Shown here piece after piece: positions 1-8,402 of a DNA stretch of 64,000 nt; within the stretch, counting starts at the first letter, position 1; every line of letters starts with the position of its first letter. The DNA lies in the NCBI GenBank assembly GCA_000433475.1, contig HF993110.1:62001-126000 (forward strand). The letters are read 5' to 3'. This DNA comes from Mycoplasma sp. CAG:956. GTDB taxonomy: Bacteria > Bacillota_I > Bacilli_A > RF39 > UBA660. Position numbers and translations under genes: made by a program. Below the pieces are notes generated by a model. The model ran no database searches, had not been told where the DNA came from, and worked only from the letters and a program-made list of their open reading frames with translations.

Positions 1-84
1 TATATATCTTCGGTAACAAAGAATTTAAAGATTCCAATAAACACATTATATTCAGTAATTACTCTACTTATATTGCTTGTTTAA
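1..84 (+). CDS. 3' end of a probable membrane protein (partial)
   Basis: Reading from base 1 gives 27 codons that end at TAA 82-84. The peptide finishes in a hydrophobic stretch (YSVITLLILLV), like the last membrane helix of a polytopic protein. A strong hairpin terminator follows six bases later, which favours this frame over the competing frame that runs into the hairpin. The rest of the gene lies outside the window, so family and function cannot be named. Confidence 0.35.
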   Translation, partial: YISSVTKNLKIPINTLYSVITLLILLV

Positions 85-89
85 TAAAA

Positions 90-121
90 AATTCACAAGA
101 TAACTTGTGAATTCTTTTATT
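90..121 (+). terminator. Rho-independent terminator
   Basis: A 10-bp perfect stem (AATTCACAAG, four-base loop, CTTGTGAATT) is followed by a T-rich tail. It closes the truncated + strand gene at the window start. The A-run on its left side means it could also work on the minus strand. Confidence 0.75.
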
Positions 122-249
122 TTTAAATTAATTTCTATATAAAATATGATAATTACTAGTTTTAAAGGCTAATATATTAACATAATTTTTTATAATTTAC
201 ATAAATTCTACTTGAAATAATTACTAAGCCCAACTATTAATTTAAAAAT

Positions 250-681
250 TTAATCAATTACAAAATCATTTAAATAATCTTCACCCATAAAACTATATTT
301 AGCCATAAACTTAGGTACATCTTTTTTACGGAAATCACTTACAATTTTGTATTGCTCCTTAGTAATAAGTTCTTTTTTATATAGACACTTATAAAATAAA
401 TCTATACTATAAATACCACTTTCATAATTTCGAAGTGAAGTCCAAGTATATCTCGTCATAAAAACTTCTGGAAAATCTTTAAGAACTTTATATCCCTCAA
501 TAGCAGGAACAATTTGTTCATCTTTAGTTAAATAAATATAGATATAAAAAGCAACATTAAAGCAATATTTACGAATAACTAGCGAATTTAACCGCCTTTT
601 TCTTAAATAAGATTCATAGTACGTCATTAGCACATCATTCTTTTTTTTATTTTCTTTCAATCTTATTTTAAATTCATTCAT
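250..681 (-). CDS. Hypothetical protein, possibly SAM-like/integrase N-terminal fold
   Basis: A 143-residue basic, aromatic-rich protein. The start is the ATG at 681, because AGGAGA lies five bases upstream. A longer reading to 711 would add ten residues without a ribosome binding site. The first 60 residues (YESYLRKRRLNSLVIRKY) look like the helical core-binding domain that precedes tyrosine recombinase catalytic domains, but no catalytic R-H-R-Y set follows. No signal peptide or membrane segment is visible. It stands alone on the minus strand, with about 250 bases of AT-rich sequence towards the window edge. The integrase-like suggestion is a weak resemblance only. Confidence 0.55.
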   Translation of the reverse strand: MNEFKIRLKENKKKNDVLMTYYESYLRKRRLNSLVIRKYCFNVAFYIYIYLTKDEQIVPAIEGYKVLKDFPEVFMTRYTWTSLRNYESGIYSIDLFYKCLYKKELITKEQYKIVSDFRKKDVPKFMAKYSFMGEDYLNDFVID

Positions 682-769
682 AAACTCTCCTATCACTTTC
701 AATTTTATCAAAAAATAAAATCTTATACAATTAGGCGATACTATATTTTTACTATAAGATAAAAAAAAT

Positions 770-1000
770 TCACTCTCTAAACTGTGAATTTTTAAGTCTT
801 TCTAATTTCTCTTTAAGCATATTTACTCTTTTGTTTTTAAGTTCATCATCTTTAATATATTTATTATTTTCTAAGACTAAAATATCATTTTCATAAATGT
901 CAAAATCTATATCACTCTTATTTATATAAATGATTTCCCTAGTTTCTAAATTTTCTAATTTGATAATATCATCAATAATCTCATCAACACTATATTTCAT
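770..1000 (-). CDS. DUF3006-like small protein
   Basis: A 76-residue acidic protein translated from just after a metallo-beta-lactamase gene; only two bases separate that stop from this ATG, so the two are an operon. The N-terminal half (YSVDEIIDDIIKLENLETRE) and the compact beta pattern fit DUF3006-type proteins, which commonly sit beside ComEC/Rec2-like hydrolases. The C-terminus is a charged helix. The role is unknown; accessory to the neighbouring hydrolase is an inference from pairing. There is no signal peptide, so it is probably cytoplasmic. Confidence 0.6.
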   Translation of the reverse strand: MKYSVDEIIDDIIKLENLETREIIYINKSDIDFDIYENDILVLENNKYIKDDELKNKRVNMLKEKLERLKNSQFRE

Positions 1001-1002
1001 AA

Positions 1003-1902
1003 TTACCCGTTCGTTTCTGTTTTAAAATTTTCAAAAGTAATATCATTACCTTTTAAATGCATAAGAATAGTACCTTCTTCATCAGTTCGGTGAATAGTAA
1101 CATTGTATTTATTTAAAATATCTAGTGTTTTCTTAGTTGGATGTCCATATTTATTATCTTTACCAACCATTATAATTCCATATGCTGGATTTACTTTTTT
1201 TATAAAATCATCACTACTTGAATACCTTGAACCATGATGCCCTACTTTTAATACTTGACAATTAATATCTTTATTTAATAAATTTTCTTCGATATTACTT
1301 GAAGCATCTCCCATAAATAGTACACAAGTATTATTATAATTCATTTTTAAAACTAAAGATGTATCATTTAAATCACTAGTATCTGTACCAATACTTAAAA
1401 CTTCAAAATTAGTATTTTCTAGTGTAAACTTATCTCCAATTTTAGGGGTTTGAAAAATAACCTTATTCTTATCCAATGCATCTAGTACGTCTTCAAATGT
1501 TTTACTAGTACTAATTGCCTCAGGCATATAAAAATTATCGATTTTAAAATTATTGATGATATCATCCATACCACCAATATGGTCTTCATGAGCATGGGTT
1601 CCAACTACATATTTAAACTCATCTACATTTAATGATTGTAAATATTTAACTAAAAGTTTTCCATCAGCATTATTACCAGCATCTATCATCATATTACTAC
1701 TACCATCTTTTATATATATAGCATCCGCTTGACCAACATCAATAAAATACACCAAAACTTCATTATTATTATCAGCATTATTTTCATAACTACTTGAAGT
1801 ATTATCATAATTAGTTGTAAAATACCCAACTACTAAAACTAATAAACAAATTAAAGAATAAATTAATTTATTTAACTTTTTATTGCTTTTTATCTTTAAC
1901 AT
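1003..1902 (-). CDS. ComEC/Rec2-like metallo-beta-lactamase-fold hydrolase, secreted or membrane-anchored
   Basis: A 299-residue protein with an N-terminal membrane helix (about residues 11-28) and an Asn-rich linker, then a metallo-beta-lactamase domain. The metal motif THAHEDHIGG and later metal-site elements (FMGDAS, VGHHGSRYS, YGHPTKKTL) match the stand-alone ComEC C-terminal-type hydrolases. In that family the domain is thought to degrade DNA or nucleotides outside the membrane. Here it lacks the ComEC channel, so a role in transformation is not implied. AGGGTAG precedes the ATG. It is followed at once by the DUF3006-like gene, a frequent pairing. Confidence 0.85.
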   Translation of the reverse strand: MLKIKSNKKLNKLIYSLICLLVLVVGYFTTNYDNTSSSYENNADNNNEVLVYFIDVGQADAIYIKDGSSNMMIDAGNNADGKLLVKYLQSLNVDEFKYVVGTHAHEDHIGGMDDIINNFKIDNFYMPEAISTSKTFEDVLDALDKNKVIFQTPKIGDKFTLENTNFEVLSIGTDTSDLNDTSLVLKMNYNNTCVLFMGDASSNIEENLLNKDINCQVLKVGHHGSRYSSSDDFIKKVNPAYGIIMVGKDNKYGHPTKKTLDILNKYNVTIHRTDEEGTILMHLKGNDITFENFKTETNG

Positions 1903-2070
1903 AACTACCCTACTTTCCTAACTTATTTTATCAAAAAAATAAGAAATAACAAACCATAAATAGTTCTAAAAACGCATGTTTCCTTAAAAAAAACCATTTT
2001 TAATTAGCAAAAAAAATCAAAAAAAGGTATAATAAATATAAGACGGTAAAATCTATGGAGGAACTACAAA

Positions 2071-2562
2071 ATGTATAAAATAAACGATTATGTCATATAT
2101 AAAAGAGAGGTATGTGTAGTAAAAGATTTAAAAAAAATAAATAATCAAGATTATTATACTTTGGAAAACAAAGAAGATACTTCTTTAAAAATAAGTATCC
2201 CTGTATCACAAGAAACTCAATTATTAAGACATCTTGCTACTTTTGATGAAATATCAAATACTTTAGATCATATAAATGAGATTCCAACTCTTGATATTAA
2301 TGAACGTAATTTAGAAGAACAATATAAACTATTATTACAAGGTACTACAATTGAAAATTTAATCAAGATAATTAAAACCGCTTATATAAGAAATGAAATT
2401 AGAAAAAATAATCACAAACATTTAAGTGATACAGATACAAGCTATCAAGAATTGGCTGAACAGTTTTTATTTAATGAAATAGCATATGCTATGAATATTA
2501 GTTATGATGCTGCTAAAGAACTAGTTTTCAATAAATTAGTAAATATAGTTGACTTAAAATAA
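2071..2562 (+). CDS. CarD-like transcriptional regulator
   Basis: A 163-residue protein. Residues 1-55 (YKINDYVIYKREVCVVKDL) form the Tudor-like RNA-polymerase-interaction domain of the CarD/CdnL/TRCF family. The remainder is helical, as in CdnL, where it contacts promoter DNA. The role by family: binds the RNAP beta subunit and stabilises open complexes at housekeeping promoters. A clear ribosome binding site (TGGAGGA) and a TATAAT -10 hexamer at 2028-2033 lie upstream. It is transcribed away from the comEC-like operon, with about 170 AT-rich bases between them. Confidence 0.85.
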   Translation: MYKINDYVIYKREVCVVKDLKKINNQDYYTLENKEDTSLKISIPVSQETQLLRHLATFDEISNTLDHINEIPTLDINERNLEEQYKLLLQGTTIENLIKIIKTAYIRNEIRKNNHKHLSDTDTSYQELAEQFLFNEIAYAMNISYDAAKELVFNKLVNIVDLK

Positions 2563-2676
2563 ATTTCACCCAAATTACTTTCGACTTATGATATGATAAA
2601 AATTACTTATATGTGAAGATTAATAAAAGTATTATAATCTCATATAATAAAATATATCAAAAGTAAAAGGAACAAT

Positions 2677-3321
2677 ATGGAAAATAAAATTAGTTTATAC
2701 GAAGTATATAATATTTTAATTAACTTATCAGCAGAAAAAAATGCTATATGTAGTGAATATGCTAAAAAACTGGCACATGATTTAGATTTAGAAGTAGTTT
2801 TATTTAAAAAAATAAATAATGTTGCTAAAAAAGAAGTAACTTTATATGTAAAAAGTAAAGACGATATAGGAAATGATTTCTTTTGGCGGGAAGTAACTAT
2901 AGTTCAAAAGGATAATGGCTTTATTTCCAAATCTCCTAATGCTTATTTAGAACTTAATCTGTTAAATGCCAATATTCACTTACAGCAATTATTTAAAAAA
3001 TTAGAGGCAATTAATGATTATTTAAATTTTAATACAATTAAATTAGTAGATACTACTAAATCTTGTAATATTATTTTATCAAGTGATAGTATTAAAATAC
3101 GTCGAAATAATGGTAGTTTTATAATAAAACCTCTCGACTTTTATAAAAATAATAATATAGAAAATAAAGGCAATTTAGAAGATTTATTAAAGAGTATTTA
3201 TGTATATAAAACTGATATTCCAGAATGGATATTAAAAAGATGTGCCTTAGAAAATGCTATTACTTTAGAAAAAGTAGTAAAAAAGTTAAAATTAGGGTTA
3301 AAAAACTTTATGTCGATTTAA
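2677..3321 (+). CDS. Hypothetical protein
   Basis: A 214-residue soluble protein of mixed alpha/beta pattern with no recognised motif, signal peptide or membrane segment. The ATG is preceded by AAAAGGAAC. It lies downstream of the carD-like gene and ends before a strong terminator, so it may share a transcript with carD or use its own AT-rich promoter in the 114-base gap. The central part (about residues 45-85) looks like a beta-sheet with alternating charged residues. The function cannot be assigned. Confidence 0.6.
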   Translation: MENKISLYEVYNILINLSAEKNAICSEYAKKLAHDLDLEVVLFKKINNVAKKEVTLYVKSKDDIGNDFFWREVTIVQKDNGFISKSPNAYLELNLLNANIHLQQLFKKLEAINDYLNFNTIKLVDTTKSCNIILSSDSIKIRRNNGSFIIKPLDFYKNNNIENKGNLEDLLKSIYVYKTDIPEWILKRCALENAITLEKVVKKLKLGLKNFMSI

Positions 3322-3358
3322 TATAAATATGTATCAATCATCGCAACTGCAAAATTAG

Positions 3359-3389
3359 ACAAGTATCTTTGGGGATACTTGTTTTTTTT
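3359..3389 (+). terminator. Rho-independent terminator
   Basis: Perfect 9-bp stem ACAAGTATC / GATACTTGT with a six-base loop, followed by eight T residues. It ends the carD-like/hypothetical transcription unit upstream of the calcium ATPase gene. Confidence 0.85.
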
Positions 3390-3466
3390 CATATAAACTT
3401 TTATTAATATTTTATCTCTTACTCATAACTAACTTTTTAAATTCATACTATTAAATGGGTGCGTGT

Positions 3467-5968
3467 ATGAACGGTTTAACAAATAAAGAAGTTGTTCAAA
3501 GTCGTAATAAATACGGTAGCAATACCTTAACGAAAGTAAAGAAGAAAACCTTATTTTCTCTAATATTAGAGTCCTTAGGAGACCCAATCATTAAGATTCT
3601 TATTATCGTCTTAGTATTTAAGATTATTTTTTTATTTAAAAATAATGATTGGTTTGAGACTATTGGCATTTTAATTGCTATTATTTTAGCCTCCACTATT
3701 GGTTCGTTTGCTGAATATGGCAGTGAAGAAGCTTTTAATCGTTTAGAAGAAGAGGCTAGTAAAAAGAAATGTACTGTCTTCCGAAATGGTAAGTTAGAAA
3801 CTATTAGTGTAACCGAAGTTGTCGTTGGAGATATAGTCTTAATTTCTAGTGGTAACTCTATCCCCGCCGATGGCTATATAATTGAAGGAAAACTTACGGT
3901 AAATGAAGCCAATATCAATGGGGAAACCCAAGATAAAGAAAAAAATCGTGGTGAGTATGTTTATTCATCAACTATTTGTTATGAAGGTGAAGCCAAAATG
4001 AAAGTTGATAAGGTTGGTGATAACACTTTAATTGGCGGTTTGGCTAAAGATATTCAAATTCCCCCTACTATCAGTCCTTTAAAATCTCGTCTTACACATT
4101 TGGCTAAAATAATAAGTATCTTTGGTTATGTTGGTGCTGTAATTGTTGCCATTGTCTACTTATTAACTACTAAAAACTTTAGCATCAATAACATTTTATA
4201 TTCTCTAACTTTAAGCATGACTGTTATAGTCGTAACTGTTCCTGAAGGTTTGCCTCTTATGGTAACTTTAGTTTTATCATCTAATATGAAAAGAATGCTA
4301 AAAGATAATGTATTAGTACGCAAACTTATTGGCATTGAAACTAGTGGTAATATTAATTGCTTATTAACTGATAAAACTGGTACTTTAACTGAGGGTAATT
4401 TAAAAGTTACAAGTATCATTACACCATTAAATCAAAAATTAACTAATTTATCTCAGTTACCATTAAAACTTCAAACAGAAATAAGTAATAATCTTTTTTA
4501 TAATAATTCTTCTTTTTATAATAGTGATAATGAAATAACTGGTGGTAATCAAACGGATAAAGCTATTTTAAAATACATTGGTAAACAGACAACTAATCAT
4601 AAAATATTATCTAAAAAACTTTTTGATAGTAAAGATAAATATAGTTCTGTAACTCTTGATAATGATATAACTTATTATAAAGGTGCTAAAGAAGTTCTAC
4701 TAGATAAGTGTTTATATTACTTAGACAACAGTGGTAATCGTAAGATTCTTCTTAATAAAGAAACAATTAGTAAAAATATCGATAATGAAGCTAAAACTGG
4801 CTCTCGTATAATTTTTTTGACGTTAAAAGATAAATATAGTACTTCTCATACTTACCTAGGATATTTAGTTATTAAAGATAACATTCGTAAGACTACTATA
4901 CCTTCTATTAATATTTTACATAATGCTGGTATTAATGTCATTATGATTACAGGGGATAATATTAATACGGCTACTTCGATAGCTAAAGAATCAGGAATAA
5001 TTACTAATAAAAATGATTTAGCTCTAACTAGTAAAGAATTTAATAGTTTATCCGATGAAGAAATAAGTAATCTTTATAGTCAAATAAAAGTTATTGCTAG
5101 AGCCCTACCAAAAGATAAAAGTAGAATGGTAAAAATTCTACAGAATATGGATTTAGTCGTTGGAATGACTGGGGATGGAATAAATGATGCTGGTGCTTTG
5201 AAGGCTGCTGATGTGGGGTTTGCGATGGGGTCTGGTACGGAGGTGGCTAAAGAAGCCAGTGACATAGTAATTCTTGATGATAATATTAAATCTATTACAA
5301 AAGCTATTCTTTTTGGCCGCACTATTTTTAAAAGCATTCGTAAATTTATAATATTTCAATTAACAGTAAATATTTGTGCTATGTTAATGGCAATAATTGG
5401 CCCGATATTTGAGATAACTACCCCCGTTACGGTTATTCAAATGCTTTGGATAAATATGATAATGGATACTTTGGCTGGGATTGCTTTTGCTAGTGAACCA
5501 CCACTTATAGAATACATGTTAGAAGTTCCAAAGACAAAAGAGATTCCTATAATTAATAGTTATATGTTTAAAGAAATTTTATTTACTGGTCTTTATACTT
5601 CTGTACTTGGTATCTTCTTTCTTAAATCGGATTTTGTTTATAATTTTATCCGTTATTCTAGTGATTATCGTTATCTTTATACCGCCTACTTTGCCTTCTT
5701 TATTTTTTCTGCCCTTTTTAATGCTTTAAATGCCCGTACTACGCGTTTAAATATCCTAGCTAATATAACAAAAAATAAACCCTTTATCTTCATCTTTACT
5801 GGTATTACCATTGTTCAGATTTATTTAATTTACTTTGGAGGCGACTTATTTAGAACTTATGGTTTAAATGGTAAAGAACTTATATTTGTGCTTCTTTTAT
5901 CTTTAAGTGTTATACCCTTTGATTGGTTAAGAAAAATATTAATTTCTAAAGATAGTAAAAAATTATAA
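3467..5968 (+). CDS. P-type Ca2+-transporting ATPase (PMCA/SERCA type)
   Basis: About 833 residues. From the sequence: an N-terminal cation-ATPase domain (LTNKEVVQSRNKYGSN), the actuator loop NINGETQ, membrane motif VPEGLP, phosphorylation motif DKTGT with Asp near residue 302, and the hinge GDGINDAGALKAADVG followed by the C-terminal membrane domain. PEGLP and the soluble-domain layout match calcium exporters of type IIB. It pumps Ca2+ out of the cytoplasm using ATP. Another ATG four codons upstream (3455) is possible; 3467 is chosen because the family begins at this residue. Neither start has a strong ribosome binding site. It stands as a single gene between terminators. Confidence 0.93.
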   Translation: MNGLTNKEVVQSRNKYGSNTLTKVKKKTLFSLILESLGDPIIKILIIVLVFKIIFLFKNNDWFETIGILIAIILASTIGSFAEYGSEEAFNRLEEEASKKKCTVFRNGKLETISVTEVVVGDIVLISSGNSIPADGYIIEGKLTVNEANINGETQDKEKNRGEYVYSSTICYEGEAKMKVDKVGDNTLIGGLAKDIQIPPTISPLKSRLTHLAKIISIFGYVGAVIVAIVYLLTTKNFSINNILYSLTLSMTVIVVTVPEGLPLMVTLVLSSNMKRMLKDNVLVRKLIGIETSGNINCLLTDKTGTLTEGNLKVTSIITPLNQKLTNLSQLPLKLQTEISNNLFYNNSSFYNSDNEITGGNQTDKAILKYIGKQTTNHKILSKKLFDSKDKYSSVTLDNDITYYKGAKEVLLDKCLYYLDNSGNRKILLNKETISKNIDNEAKTGSRIIFLTLKDKYSTSHTYLGYLVIKDNIRKTTIPSINILHNAGINVIMITGDNINTATSIAKESGIITNKNDLALTSKEFNSLSDEEISNLYSQIKVIARALPKDKSRMVKILQNMDLVVGMTGDGINDAGALKAADVGFAMGSGTEVAKEASDIVILDDNIKSITKAILFGRTIFKSIRKFIIFQLTVNICAMLMAIIGPIFEITTPVTVIQMLWINMIMDTLAGIAFASEPPLIEYMLEVPKTKEIPIINSYMFKEILFTGLYTSVLGIFFLKSDFVYNFIRYSSDYRYLYTAYFAFFIFSALFNALNARTTRLNILANITKNKPFIFIFTGITIVQIYLIYFGGDLFRTYGLNGKELIFVLLLSLSVIPFDWLRKILISKDSKKL

Positions 5969-5974
5969 TCATAA

Positions 5975-6008
5975 AAAAATATCTACTCCCTTTCGAATAG
6001 ATATTTTT
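5975..6008. terminator. Bidirectional terminator between convergent genes
   Basis: An 11-bp stem AAAAATATCTA / TAGATATTTTT with a 12-base loop sits between the calcium ATPase gene (+) and the convergent minus-strand gene. A/T runs on both sides allow termination in both directions. Confidence 0.8.
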
Positions 6009-6011
6009 AAA

Positions 6012-6974
6012 TTAATCAATATTACTTACTGGTTCACTAGATACCCAATAATAATTACCATCACTATTTAACTTATAAGTATGTTTAAAACTCTTCATAT
6101 ACTTTAATATCTCATTAACTTCGATACTATAATTATCGGCTTCTTTAAAACTATAAGTAGTTACTTTATTAGTAATATCATCATCACTATAGAAATTATA
6201 CTTTATATAATCATCTTGGCTACCTTCGGCAACTCCGATAATGAACTTATCATAAATATATAATTCATCCCCGTATTTTACCGCTTTTACTAAAGTATCT
6301 TTAGTAAGTACATCTGGACCACCATACCCACAATTACTATCATAACTAAGGTAAGTACCATTACTTAATACTACTTGTCCACAAGTATCATCAGTTTTTA
6401 ATGAAGTACTATTAACATAACTATATTTTTTAGGTAAATTACTACTTTCGTTAAAAAACTTAATATTATTATTTTTAACTTCTTCTAAGTCATAATAACC
6501 AACTAAATCACCACTACTAGCGTTTTTACCTTGCATACTAATACAATCATTATAAATAGAACTTAAACTAGCACTACCACTATTTTTTAACATTGCACAT
6601 ACTTCTTTATAATCTAAGTTAGAAAAACTTTTTCTGACTAATCCATTTAAATCAGCATTTAACTTTCTTTGATCACTTAAAGTACTATAAGTAACTTTGC
6701 TTGTGGTATGAAAATTAGTTTTTCTTCCCCATAAATTAGTTACAGTCTTATCATCTAGACTTAAATTCTCTTCCTTAGGGGTATTATCTGTATTATTATC
6801 CTTAGATTCATTATTGTTATTTATATTATTATTCTTATTAGTATCATTAACTTGAGTATCATTTTTACTACTATTATATTTACCTTTAAATAATAAGTAA
6901 CCCCCAACAGTACCTAGACTAAATGTAACAATAATTACTAAAATAATAATTGCTATCTTACTACTCTTTTTCAT
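6012..6974 (-). CDS. Membrane-anchored extracytoplasmic protein of unknown function
   Basis: A 320-residue protein with one N-terminal membrane helix (about residues 7-29, ending GGYLLFKG). An Asn/Asp-rich low-complexity linker (about 35-70) leads to an extracellular domain of about 240 residues. Several Cys (CAMLK, NDCISM, DTCGQV, SNCGYG) suggest disulfides outside the cell. The C-terminal half has beta-strand character and ends in YYWVSSEP. There is a good GAGGAG ribosome binding site. It is monocistronic, convergent with the Ca2+ ATPase and divergent from the pseudopilin pair. No family is recognised; a sensor or envelope role would be a guess. Confidence 0.6.
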   Translation of the reverse strand: MKKSSKIAIIILVIIVTFSLGTVGGYLLFKGKYNSSKNDTQVNDTNKNNNINNNNESKDNNTDNTPKEENLSLDDKTVTNLWGRKTNFHTTSKVTYSTLSDQRKLNADLNGLVRKSFSNLDYKEVCAMLKNSGSASLSSIYNDCISMQGKNASSGDLVGYYDLEEVKNNNIKFFNESSNLPKKYSYVNSTSLKTDDTCGQVVLSNGTYLSYDSNCGYGGPDVLTKDTLVKAVKYGDELYIYDKFIIGVAEGSQDDYIKYNFYSDDDITNKVTTYSFKEADNYSIEVNEILKYMKSFKHTYKLNSDGNYYWVSSEPVSNID

Positions 6975-7107
6975 TACTCCTCTATCCTTTCCATAATAAT
7001 AATATCACAATATTAATGAAATAGGTATTTACATTAACAGTCTCCAGATACTTACTTTTTTTTTTAATTAAAATATGCTATTCTATTATTAGAGATAAGG
7101 ATAATTT

Positions 7108-7818
7108 ATGAAGAAGAAAAAAGGATTTATGTTTGTTGAAACTATTATGGTTATGACCATACTTACAACTACTTTATTATCTATATATATAACATTTTCC
7201 AGAGTTTTATTAAACGAGAAAAGAAGGGCTATGTTTGATGATACTAGTTATCTTTATCGTACCTATTTAATTGAAGATTATCTAGCTTCCTTAGATATTA
7301 GTAAATACATAAAAAATACATTAGTAGATGCTAATCGTAAAATTGTTAAATTAAATGCTAAAGATGGTTCTTTGTATAATACAGCAGATTTAAGTGATGA
7401 GAATTCTCTTGAAAGAAGTAAAAAATTATTTAGCGAAAAAGTTTTACAAACTGAAAGTGGTCAGAATATTTTAAGTATTTCTAATATATATATAACTTAT
7501 TATAATGTTAATGATTTAAAAGCTTGCATCAATAAAAGTGGACGTATGACATGTAACGGTAATGCCAGCATGGAAGATTTAAACAACATAAGCAATATTA
7601 ATGCCTATCTTTATATAAGGTCATTATCTGGTACTGGTGATGGCTATAGATTAATTGTTGAATATCAAGATGATTATATTGACTATACAAAAAGTAAAAA
7701 TCCACAAAATGATGGAACATGCTCTAATAACTTTGTTTTAAAAAATAATAAATGCTACCGCAAAGTACGAAAAAGCTACTTTAACAGTGTAAAATTATAT
7801 ACGGAGGATCTTAAATGA
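7108..7818 (+). CDS. Pseudopilin-like protein with class III signal sequence
   Basis: A 236-residue protein starting with a basic leader MKKKKG, then FMFVETIMVMTILTT. The prepilin peptidase site is G/F with the conserved Glu at +5 of the mature protein, followed by a hydrophobic assembly helix. The rest is a Cys-containing globular domain. This is the hallmark of type IV pilin / Com pseudopilins. The gene overlaps the next pseudopilin gene by four bases, so they are co-translated. No assembly ATPase or prepilin peptidase is in the window, so the pair would depend on machinery elsewhere. An AAGGAT ribosome binding site is present. Confidence 0.8.
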   Translation: MKKKKGFMFVETIMVMTILTTTLLSIYITFSRVLLNEKRRAMFDDTSYLYRTYLIEDYLASLDISKYIKNTLVDANRKIVKLNAKDGSLYNTADLSDENSLERSKKLFSEKVLQTESGQNILSISNIYITYYNVNDLKACINKSGRMTCNGNASMEDLNNISNINAYLYIRSLSGTGDGYRLIVEYQDDYIDYTKSKNPQNDGTCSNNFVLKNNKCYRKVRKSYFNSVKLYTEDLK

Positions 7819-8402
7819 ATAAAAAAGGTATGACTTTGATGGAAGTTTTAGTAAGTCTTGTCTTAATCTCAATAGTTATGATTTTTATAGTTAATTTATT
7901 ATCTGACTTAAAAAATGAAGGCATATTAAGTAATAAACGTAATGAAGATAGCCTAACTAGAGCTTCTCTTATAAATGTTATTGAAGCTGATTTAATTAAT
8001 ACTAATCCTTATTTAGTAACATTTATAAAAAACTGTGACCAAGTAAGTAATAAAAATACTAAAACCTGCTACCAATTTGTTTTTCAGAATACTCAAAATA
8101 ATAGCACTCAATCCAAATATTTATACATAAATAGTAACTTTATTGCATATGGACCTACAAATTCTATGGAAAAGTGGGAATTAAATTACGGAATTTATGA
8201 TGTAGATAATATTTCTATTTCTTATATCGGTGGTAAATCTTCTTCTAACGTTCCATCCGTTTTAGCCATTCATATTCCTGTCATTGGTGTTGATGCCTCT
8301 GCCAAAAATAAATTTGACATTGAATTAACCGCCTTAAGCTCAGTAGGACAATTTGGCTATAAAATTTGTAATGGTAATGCTTGTACTGAACAAGAAAATT
8401 AA
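7815..8402 (+). CDS. Prepilin-type N-terminal cleavage/methylation domain protein
   Basis: A 195-residue protein with leader MNKKG and mature start MTLMEVLVSLVLISIV; Glu at +5 after the G/M cleavage site identifies a class III pilin signal. The rest is a compact, Cys-containing extracellular domain ending in a CNGNACTEQ tail. A GGAGGA site within the upstream gene sets the start, and the two genes overlap by four bases. It probably forms a minor pseudopilin complex with its partner. Its stop overlaps the convergent helicase gene by four bases. Confidence 0.82.
   Translation: MNKKGMTLMEVLVSLVLISIVMIFIVNLLSDLKNEGILSNKRNEDSLTRASLINVIEADLINTNPYLVTFIKNCDQVSNKNTKTCYQFVFQNTQNNSTQSKYLYINSNFIAYGPTNSMEKWELNYGIYDVDNISISYIGGKSSSNVPSVLAIHIPVIGVDASAKNKFDIELTALSSVGQFGYKICNGNACTEQEN

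Noticed and set aside
250..681. Functional tyrosine recombinase for the tRNA-Trp element
   Set aside because: Only a weak N-terminal resemblance exists, no catalytic domain follows, and the gene is more than 50 kb from the attachment sites.
5080..5359. Minus-strand open frames inside the Ca2+ ATPase gene
   Set aside because: They are antisense shadows of conserved ATPase codons, without ribosome binding sites.
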